Source: Phycisphaerales bacterium (GTDB lineage Bacteria; Planctomycetota; Phycisphaerae; Phycisphaerales; UBA1924). From it: a DNA stretch of 64,000 nt. The DNA lies in NCBI GenBank assembly GCA_028279375.1, contig JANQNW010000019.1, positions 233,151-297,150 on the forward strand, read 5' to 3'. A program made the translations under genes and the position numbers. Below, piece after piece: positions 44,838 through 50,987 of the stretch (position 1 is the first letter of the stretch; each line of letters opens with the position of its first letter). The notes beneath the pieces are model-generated. The model did no database searches. It had not been told where the DNA came from and saw only the letters and a list, made by a program, of their open reading frames with translations.

Positions 44838-45745
44838 GCGCGCGCCTCGAGAGAGCCGACGATGCGGTCGACGATGCGTTGCGTGAGTTTCTTGGGGTTG
44901 CCGACGTCGAACTCGGGGATGCCTGCCGCGCGTGCGCGGCGGAGGAGTTCATCCTGGAGGCTTCGGATCTTGGAGAAGGCGCGGAGATGTCGGCTGCCTT
45001 CGCGTCCGGGTTCGGAGTTTGCGCGGCGCATGAGCCTGCTCTCATGAAGCTGTGCGTCCGGGAGCGTGAGGAGGAGCTCGACGACGACGGCTTCGGGGTG
45101 AGAGCGCGCAAGTCGGGCGCGGATGTCGCCGGGAAGGAGATGGACGCCTTCGAGGATGGCGCTTCGTCCTTCGGTGGCGGTGCGCTGGGCCACGGCGGCC
45201 GTGGCCGCGGAGACGGCGCGCGCCTGACGCGTGTAGTTCAGGATGGAGTCCGCATCGTCCTCGGCCTGCTCGGTTTCGTAGGTCGAGAGGTGGAGTTCCG
45301 GGAGGACGGTGTCGGGGATGACGGTTCGCAGGACTTCGCGGATGGCGTCTGTGGGGATGACGCGATTGACTCCGAGTCGGAGCGCGAGTCTCGTTGCGAG
45401 GGTGGACTTGCCGACGCCAGGCGCGCCTGCGAGGCAGACGATGATGGGGCGTCCGGCGTGACGCGCTTCGCGCCACGCGCGATAGCGGGCTGCAGCCTGG
45501 TCGCCGGCGTGTGTGCGGATGGTCTCCTCGGCGAGGAGTGCGAGTTCGTTGGTGTCGATCTCGTTGCCTCGGCGCTGGAGGACACGAAGCTGAATCTCCT
45601 CGGCGATCTTGTAAGCGCGTTCGGTCTCGAGGCCGGTGGCGAGGATGCCCGTCGCCATGAGGCCCCGAGAGAACGGCAGGTCGATGCCCGCGCGATCTCG
45701 CACGTGTATCAAAGCATGATCTTGTGGTGACAGATCCGAAGGCAT
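44825..45745 (-). CDS. 2-phosphoglycerate kinase-like P-loop kinase with ATP-cone domain
   Basis: 306 residues from the ATG at 45745, with GAAGGG about 8 nt upstream (a TTG at 45766 is less likely). An N-terminal ATP-cone-like domain (about 10-95) precedes a P-loop kinase (about 98-295) with Walker A GAPGVGKST (107-115) and the TDAIREVLRTVIP segment typical of archaeal-type 2-phosphoglycerate kinases, which make cyclic 2,3-diphosphoglycerate precursors. In bacteria the substrate is often unknown. Paired with the HAD gene. Confidence 0.78.
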   Translation of the reverse strand: MPSDLSPQDHALIHVRDRAGIDLPFSRGLMATGILATGLETERAYKIAEEIQLRVLQRRGNEIDTNELALLAEETIRTHAGDQAAARYRAWREARHAGRPIIVCLAGAPGVGKSTLATRLALRLGVNRVIPTDAIREVLRTVIPDTVLPELHLSTYETEQAEDDADSILNYTRQARAVSAATAAVAQRTATEGRSAILEGVHLLPGDIRARLARSHPEAVVVELLLTLPDAQLHESRLMRRANSEPGREGSRHLRAFSKIRSLQDELLRRARAAGIPEFDVGNPKKLTQRIVDRIVGSLEARACVA

Positions 45746-45819
45746 CGACCGTGCCCTTCTCGACAAGGGGTGTGTGTGTTCGAGGAGAATGGGAATGGGA
45801 ATGGTTTGGTTGCGTCGGC

Positions 45820-46149
45820 TCAGGCGGCGCGATGGCGGCGCTTGCGATCGCGCAGGCGTGCGGCCTGGCGCGTCACGGAATGCTTGAGCCTGCTGACGGC
45901 GCTATCTACGGCGCGATAGGGGCAGGCGTCCTGGGCGTGTGCGCGCACCCAGTCGCCTGAGGACAGGCGGAGGGAGATGGCGCACTGCATGTCTTCGCCG
46001 CCCTTGGGGCCGTTGACATCGGCGAAGCGGACGAGGACGCGGCCGACGCGGCTGCTGAGTCGCGCGAGGCTGCGATCGACGCGCTGCTCGGCGTAGTCGG
46101 CGAGTGCGTCGCTCCAGGGGATGTTTCGCTTTCGGATGTCGAGCTGCAT
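45820..46149 (-). CDS. hpf: Short ribosome hibernation-promoting factor (HPF/RaiA family)
   Basis: 109 residues from the ATG at 46149 (MQLDIRKRNIPWSDALADYAEQRV), with GGGAGA 7 nt upstream; an ATG at 46164 is an alternative start. It shows the HPF/RaiA fold: beta-alpha-beta start, central VLVRFADVNGPKGGEDMQCAISLRL and basic final helix (RLKHSVTRQAARLRDRKRRHR). The short form lacks the C-terminal dimerisation domain of long HPF. It is expected to bind the 30S decoding region and inactivate ribosomes at low growth. It is divergent from nhaR. Confidence 0.85.
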   Translation of the reverse strand: MQLDIRKRNIPWSDALADYAEQRVDRSLARLSSRVGRVLVRFADVNGPKGGEDMQCAISLRLSSGDWVRAHAQDACPYRAVDSAVSRLKHSVTRQAARLRDRKRRHRAA

Positions 46150-46225
46150 GTGCGTATCTCCCATCTGTGTGTTCGGGACAAGTATCGGGTCGGGGGCTCA
46201 CATAGGCAAAGAGATAATTTCTGGG

Positions 46226-46253
46226 CTGAGCATCGGTTTTTTCGATATATACT
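46226..46253 (+). promoter_or_regulatory. Predicted nhaR promoter, possibly leaderless
   Basis: CTGAGC (46226-46231), a 16-bp spacer and TATACT (46248-46253). Transcription would start near 46259-46261, at the ATG itself, and no ribosome-binding site precedes the ATG. Confidence 0.4.
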
Positions 46254-46258
46254 CGGGT

Positions 46259-47164
46259 ATGGAGTGGCTGAACTACCACCATCTGCTGTATTTCTGGACT
46301 GCCGTGCGTGAGGGGGGCGTTTCGAAGGCGGCGGAGCGGTTGCTGCTCTCGCAGCCGACGGTGAGCGGGCAGATCCGGAAGCTGGAGGAGCGGATCGGGC
46401 AGGACCTGATCGACCGGAGCGGGCGTGAGTTTGCGCTGACGGAGACGGGGCAGCTCGTCTATTCGTACGCGGAGCGGATCTTCACGGTCGGGCAGGAGCT
46501 GGTGGACACGCTGGGAGACGCCGGCGCAGCGCATGGGCGGCAGCTTCGGATCGGGATTTCCGATGCGCTGCCGAAGCTGGTGGTTTGCGCGCTGATCGAG
46601 CCGGCGCTTGCGCAGGATCCGACGCTGAAGATCGTGTGCCAGGAGGACAAGACGGAACGTCTGCTCGCGGATCTTTCGCTGAACGCTTTTGACCTGGTGC
46701 TGGCGGATGAGCCGGTGGGGGCGGGATCGAACGTGCGCGCGTTCACGCATGCGCTGGGTGATTCGGGCATCACGTTCTTTGGTGTGAGCGCCCTGGCGAC
46801 GAAGGTGCGCAAAGGGTTTCCGGAGTCGCTTTCGGAGGCGCCGATGCTGCTGCCGACGCCGAACACGACGTTGCGCCGGGCGCTTGATCGGTGGTTCGAC
46901 GAGCACGGCGTGCGCCCGCGGATTGCGGGTGAGTTCGGCGACAGCGCTTTGATGAAGGTGTTTGGTCAGCGCGGAGCGGGGGTGTTTCCTTCGCCGACGA
47001 TTGTGGCGAGCGAGGTGTGCCGTCAGTATCGGGTGAAGGAGATTGCGCCGGTGGATGAGGTGCGCGAGGGGTTTTATGCGATTTCGTTGCAGCGGACGTT
47101 GCGGAATCCGCTGGTGGTTGAGATTTGTGAGATGGCGCGGGAGACACTTGCGGGGATTGGGTGA
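46259..47164 (+). CDS. nhaR: LysR-type regulator, NhaR-like
   Basis: 301 residues from the ATG at 46259. N-terminal winged HTH (MEWLNYHHLLYFWTAVREGGVSKAA then LLLSQPTVSGQIRKLEERIGQDL) and a LysR substrate-binding domain (about 90-295) with LRIGISDALPKLV, closely following the NhaR pattern. NhaR activates the sodium/proton antiporter nhaA in Enterobacteria; no antiporter gene is adjacent here, so its target is elsewhere or different. It converges with the VanZ gene, 6 bp between stops. Confidence 0.85.
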   Translation: MEWLNYHHLLYFWTAVREGGVSKAAERLLLSQPTVSGQIRKLEERIGQDLIDRSGREFALTETGQLVYSYAERIFTVGQELVDTLGDAGAAHGRQLRIGISDALPKLVVCALIEPALAQDPTLKIVCQEDKTERLLADLSLNAFDLVLADEPVGAGSNVRAFTHALGDSGITFFGVSALATKVRKGFPESLSEAPMLLPTPNTTLRRALDRWFDEHGVRPRIAGEFGDSALMKVFGQRGAGVFPSPTIVASEVCRQYRVKEIAPVDEVREGFYAISLQRTLRNPLVVEICEMARETLAGIG

Positions 47165-47170
47165 ATCGGA

Positions 47171-47728
47171 TCAGGAAGTGCGTGTGAATCGCGTGCGCGC
47201 CCAGGTGAGTGACGCGTTTGCGGTCACGGCCATCGTTGCCGCAAGTGTGTTGAAGAAGATGTCCTGCCAGGCGAAGACGCGGCTGGGAATGGGGAGTTGG
47301 ATGGTTTCGTCAATGGCGCCGAGGACGGTTGTGATCGCTATGGCGCTGAGCGCAGGGAGGGGGACGCGTCTGGCGTTTCTCTTGCGTTCTTTGAGCGCTT
47401 CGTGGATGAAGAGTGCGACGACGCCGTACTCGATGAGGTGGGAGCGCTCGGTGGGGATTGACATGCGCACGAAGACGAGGATGTAGGCGGCGCTGATTCC
47501 GAGTGCGACGGCGATTTCTGCGGGGCCGGGGCGGGAGCGGAGGCCCTGCGTGAGGACGGCGGCGAGGACGAGGAGGCAGCAGCAGATGAAGAGCCAGGCG
47601 CCGAGTCCGGTTTCGGCGAGCTGGTCTGCGAGCGCGCGGGCGAATGCGAGCGTCGCGTAGATGGCGATCATCACGATGAGCGTGAAGATCCAGAGGCGGC
47701 GCTCTTTTGGTGAGGTGAAGAGCGGCAT
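47171..47728 (-). CDS. VanZ-family membrane protein
   Basis: 185 residues, about five helices. It has the VanZ core ERSHLIEYGVVALFIHEAL and the later GAIDETIQLPIPSRVFAWQDIFFNTLAA. The family is membrane-bound and named after teicoplanin resistance, but most members have no demonstrated resistance role. Preceded by tandem repeats. Confidence 0.82.
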   Translation of the reverse strand: MPLFTSPKERRLWIFTLIVMIAIYATLAFARALADQLAETGLGAWLFICCCLLVLAAVLTQGLRSRPGPAEIAVALGISAAYILVFVRMSIPTERSHLIEYGVVALFIHEALKERKRNARRVPLPALSAIAITTVLGAIDETIQLPIPSRVFAWQDIFFNTLAATMAVTANASLTWARTRFTRTS

Positions 47729-47805
47729 TTAGAGAACTGTAGCGGCGGGAAGCTGTGCTTGGCCGGAGACGCTGGTCTTTGAGCGTGGGAGTAGGAGTAG
47801 AGGTG

Positions 47806-47861
47806 GGAGCCCTCACCCTGCCCTCTCCCATAAGTGCTGCGCACTTCAGGGAGAGGGTGGG
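47806..47861 (+). repeat. Palindromic intergenic repeat, copy 14
   Basis: A-type loop with inner stem AAGTGC/GCACTT, a third compensated variant. First of a tandem pair with copy 15, 133 bp apart. Confidence 0.9.
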
Positions 47862-47938
47862 ACGCAGGCGTAGTTGCGTGTCGAGTGCGCTTGGCGGGCG
47901 CTTTCTTGTTTTTGAGGCATGTAGTTGTAGGAGAGTGG

Positions 47939-47994
47939 GGAGCCCTCACCCCGGCCCTCTCCCACTCGGCTGCGCCTGCGCGGGAGAGGGAGGG
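47939..47994 (+). repeat. Palindromic intergenic repeat, copy 15
   Basis: B-type loop; followed by the conserved GCAGGCGTTGTTGG flank. Confidence 0.9.
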
Positions 47995-48062
47995 TACGCA
48001 GGCGTTGTTGGTTGGCGAGTTTGTAGGTCGGGGGCGTGCAGACGTGACCATGCCATATGTGG

Positions 48063-48740
48063 CTAGTTCTTTGATTTCCGCACGACTTCTCCGCATTCGG
48101 GGCAGCATTCCGCGTCTTCGAGCGCTCCCAGCGGATACGCGCATCTCGCGCACTTCCCGCGCTTGACTCTCAGGCGGCGTCTCAGCGTCGTCGCTGTCAA
48201 CGGCGACGACAGGACGAGACCGTAGAGAAACGAGTTCGCAATGAAGGCTGGCCAGATCGGGGCGAGAGGGAGGATCGCGGAGCTGGTTCGCTGTACGAGA
48301 ATGCCGGGATAGCAGATTCCCCATTCGAGATGGGCATAAGACCTGCACACATGTTCTTCTCGAAGGTGATCCTGCGTCCAGGCAATGGCGCCGACGGATT
48401 CCCATGGCCAGCCCGCCGAGATAGTCAGAAAGTGCTGAATGCGTTCGCCGGGACTCGGAGTCCATGCCCAGCGTGGCGGTGTGACCTGTTCAAAGGCGTT
48501 ACCGCTGATCGAGCCGCCCGCGTAGGTCGTCACTCCAAAGCCGGTCGCTTCGCGAGCCCATTCCGTGCGCGTTCGATGCTCGGCATAGGTCACAGTGGGG
48601 GGAGCCGAGAGTTTCGAGTTCAGCACACATGTCCATGCGATGAGAAAGTTGAACGCCACAGAAGCCATGACGATCAGCACAATTAAGAGTCTGCGCCGGC
48701 GCCAGATGAGGGAATCGGAATGCATCGAATGCGCGTTCAC
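48063..48740 (-). CDS. Membrane protein with C-terminal zinc ribbon
   Basis: 225 residues. One helix near 17-38, an extracytoplasmic region of about 120 residues, a second helix (about 155-180) and a ribbon CARCAYPLGALEDAECCPECG near the C-terminus, with an extra Cys beside the second knuckle. A GTG at 48740 overlaps the waaF stop as GTGA and is taken as the start; an ATG at 48725 is also possible. Two-helix design as in the 8454 gene, not the six-helix array. Confidence 0.65.
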   Translation of the reverse strand: MNAHSMHSDSLIWRRRRLLIVLIVMASVAFNFLIAWTCVLNSKLSAPPTVTYAEHRTRTEWAREATGFGVTTYAGGSISGNAFEQVTPPRWAWTPSPGERIQHFLTISAGWPWESVGAIAWTQDHLREEHVCRSYAHLEWGICYPGILVQRTSSAILPLAPIWPAFIANSFLYGLVLSSPLTATTLRRRLRVKRGKCARCAYPLGALEDAECCPECGEVVRKSKN

Positions 48741-49861
48741 GAGCCGAGGAGGCGCTCTGTCGCTTCGACGACGCGGTCGAATGTGATGTTCTCGACGGCG
48801 CAGCGGTCGGGGTGGTCGTTGGTGACTTCTTCTTCAGGAAGTGTCGGGTCGGCGTCGAGTTCGATTTCTTTGTCGAAGGGAATCGTCGTCCAGCGGCGGT
48901 CTGTGGGGCCGAAGAGGGTGAGGACTGGTGTGCCGAAGGCGGCGGCGATGTGGCGCGGGCCGGTGTCGTTGGTGATGAGGATCTTGGCGCGCTGCGCAAG
49001 GGGCTTGAGTGCGCGCAGGGGCATGCCGAGTTCGGGGAGGCTGATGAGGCGTTCGGGGTTGGAGACGGCTGTCGCGTTTGATTCGGCGAGGGCGTGGGCG
49101 CGTTGGATTATTTCTTGCGCGAGCTCTGACTCGGCGGGGCTGCCGTTGATGAGGATGTTGAGGCTGTGATCGATCTGGAGATGGTGGGCCAGCTGGGCGA
49201 AACGATCGGCGGGCCAGCGTTTGGCGGGGTTGTTGCCGCCGGGATTGAGGATGGCGCAGTTGGGGTTCTCGGGATCGAGACCGGCGCGCGTGAGGAGGTC
49301 GTCGGCGATCGCGTTCTCTTCGTCGGTGACGGCGAGCTCGAGGGGGCCGAGCGAGAGCGAGGGATCATCGAGGAGGAGTCTGGCGAGGTCGAGGTAGTAG
49401 TCGCATGCTGGGATGGGGGCGTAGGCGTTGGGGTCGGTTGTCGAGACGTTGTAGGGCGCGGTGTTTTTTCGCAGCGGGGGTTTGATGCGGTCTGTTAAGA
49501 GGAAGCCGCGGGAGTCGCGGTCGTAGCCGAAGCGGCGGGGGATGAAGGCGAGTCGCGTGGCGAGGGCGGAGGAGAATGAGTTTGTGAGGAGAAGCGCGGC
49601 GTCGTAGCGCATGGGGCGGATCTTGGCCGCGGCTTTCTTGGGGCCCATCATGCCTGCGCGCTGTTCGACGTGGACTTCATCGAAGAAGTCGGTTCCATCG
49701 AGGAGGTCTTTGACGCCGGGGCGCAGCAGGACGCCGAGGAGCGCGCCGGGGAGTTTTTCGCGGAGAATGCGGAAGGTCGGCGTGGCCATGACGACATCGC
49801 CGACCCATGTGGGCGCGACGACGAGAAGGCGCTGGGGGAGTTTGGCGGGGCCGTCTACCAC
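48737..49861 (-). CDS. waaF: ADP-heptose:LPS heptosyltransferase II-like glycosyltransferase (GT9)
   Basis: 374 residues. GT-B fold with LLVVAPTWVGDVVMATPTFRILR at the N-terminus, LNPGGNNPAKRWPADRFAQLAH in the middle and the nucleotide-sugar site LITNDTGPRHIAAAFGTPVLTLFGPTDRRWT, all typical of WaaF. It adds a heptose to the lipid A-core inner region. It overlaps the acidic-tail gene upstream by 7 bp, and that gene overlaps gmhB, so all three are co-expressed; gmhB supplies the heptose precursor pathway. Confidence 0.88.
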   Translation of the reverse strand: MVDGPAKLPQRLLVVAPTWVGDVVMATPTFRILREKLPGALLGVLLRPGVKDLLDGTDFFDEVHVEQRAGMMGPKKAAAKIRPMRYDAALLLTNSFSSALATRLAFIPRRFGYDRDSRGFLLTDRIKPPLRKNTAPYNVSTTDPNAYAPIPACDYYLDLARLLLDDPSLSLGPLELAVTDEENAIADDLLTRAGLDPENPNCAILNPGGNNPAKRWPADRFAQLAHHLQIDHSLNILINGSPAESELAQEIIQRAHALAESNATAVSNPERLISLPELGMPLRALKPLAQRAKILITNDTGPRHIAAAFGTPVLTLFGPTDRRWTTIPFDKEIELDADPTLPEEEVTNDHPDRCAVENITFDRVVEATERLLGS

Positions 49862-50295
49862 TGCGGGTCGCCTTCTCCATCTTCGAAGTCGTCGAACTCG
49901 TCGTCATCGAAGTCGTCTGGCTCGTCGTCGTAGTCTTCGTCGTCATCCTCGTCGTCGTCGAGATCCACGAAGATGTCGTAGGTGAAGTCGTCTTCATCGT
50001 CGATGGCCGGGCGCTCTCCCCAGAGGGGGCCTTCATTGAACTTGGCACTGTGCCAGCGGGTCGTGATGCGCCGAAGCTCTGCGGCGAATCCGATGGCGGC
50101 GAGGCGCGGGGCGTCGAGAGTGACAGTGATGGCGTCGTCGGTCGCGGAGAGTTCGATGAGGTCCACACCGCTGCGCTCGGCGATGGCGTTTGCGGTGGCG
50201 ATGACGGTGGAGCGCACGCGTTCATCGGCGAGGGGTGTTGCGCCTTCGAGGGCCTTGAGCGTGATGGTGGAGGGTTGCGCCACGGGTTTCGTCAC
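49855..50295 (-). CDS. Hypothetical protein with long acidic C-terminal tail
   Basis: 146 residues from the GTG at 50295, which overlaps the gmhB stop by 4 bp. A compact alpha/beta N-terminal region (about 8-85) is followed by a tail of about 45 residues almost entirely Asp and Glu. The longer frame to 50532 is an out-of-frame reading of gmhB. Unknown role; position between two heptose genes suggests envelope sugar metabolism or just co-transcription. Confidence 0.62.
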   Translation of the reverse strand: MTKPVAQPSTITLKALEGATPLADERVRSTVIATANAIAERSGVDLIELSATDDAITVTLDAPRLAAIGFAAELRRITTRWHSAKFNEGPLWGERPAIDDEDDFTYDIFVDLDDDEDDDEDYDDEPDDFDDDEFDDFEDGEGDPQW

Positions 50296-50858
50296 TTCCC
50301 GAGGATGAGTTCGACGGCTTCGGGGAGTGAGGTGACGGTGTGATCGATGGAGGGGTGTTCGATGGGTTCGGGGGACTGGCCGCGGGTTCCGACGAGGAGG
50401 ATCGTCCTGCATCCTGCGGCGCGTCCTGCCTTGCAATCGCGGAGTGCGTCTCCGATGAACCATGATTCTTCGAGGTCGAGATCGAGGTCGAGCTGGGCGC
50501 GGAGGAGCATGCCGGGTTGTGGTTTGCGCCACGGGTGTTCGCGCGTGAACTCGGGGACGGTTCCCTCGGGGTGGTAGGGGCAGAAGTAGAGCGCGTCGAG
50601 GAGGTGCTCGAGTTGCCGGTTGACTTCTTCATTGACGGCGCGGACGGCGGCGGTGTCGTATTTGCCACGCGCGACGCCGCCCTGGTTGGTGATGACGACG
50701 AGTTTGTATCCCGCTTGTTTCAGGACCTTGCAGGTGTCGAGCGCATCGGGAAGGAGGGTTACAAGGTCTGGGTCGCCGAGGTCACCGTCGGGGACTACGG
50801 AGTAATTCGCGATCAGGGTGTCATCCCGGTCGAAGAATATGGCGGGGAAGTCGGGCAC
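50292..50858 (-). CDS. gmhB: D-glycero-beta-D-manno-heptose 1,7-bisphosphate phosphatase-like HAD-IIIA
   Basis: 188 residues with FFDRDDTLI (motif I DxD intact), VVITNQGGVARG, CPYHPEGTVPEF, RKPQPGML and FIGDALRDCKAG, the GmhB layout. The zinc loop of E. coli GmhB is C-x-H ... C-x-C; here the first pair is kept (CPYH) but the second reads H-P-W, so one ligand is lost and one becomes His. Expected to remove the 1-phosphate of heptose bisphosphate in ADP-heptose synthesis. First gene of the operon with the acidic protein, waaF and the zinc-ribbon membrane protein. Confidence 0.85.
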   Translation of the reverse strand: MPDFPAIFFDRDDTLIANYSVVPDGDLGDPDLVTLLPDALDTCKVLKQAGYKLVVITNQGGVARGKYDTAAVRAVNEEVNRQLEHLLDALYFCPYHPEGTVPEFTREHPWRKPQPGMLLRAQLDLDLDLEESWFIGDALRDCKAGRAAGCRTILLVGTRGQSPEPIEHPSIDHTVTSLPEAVELILGK

Positions 50859-50987
50859 GTTGACAGGGTACGAGAAGCGGCGATTGGGGGCGATGGCGCT
50901 GGATTTGCGGCGTTATCGGCGCTTGCAGTGGTATTCTGATGTCGCCTGAGTCGGGCGATCGAAGGCGGGCCCAGCGGGAGAACGATC

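Larger units (their letters stand above)
47729..48062. other. 334-bp intergenic region with two tandem repeats
   Basis: Contains repeat copies 14 and 15 and no gene. The VanZ promoter should lie near its left end. Confidence 0.6.

Noticed and set aside
47171..47728. VanZ gene as an antibiotic-resistance determinant
   Set aside because: Only the fold is VanZ-like; no van cluster is present and most family members have no resistance role.
18064..47994. CRISPR array
   Set aside because: Repeats are palindromic, about 135 bp or more apart, in separate gaps, with conserved rather than unique spacers, and there are no cas genes.
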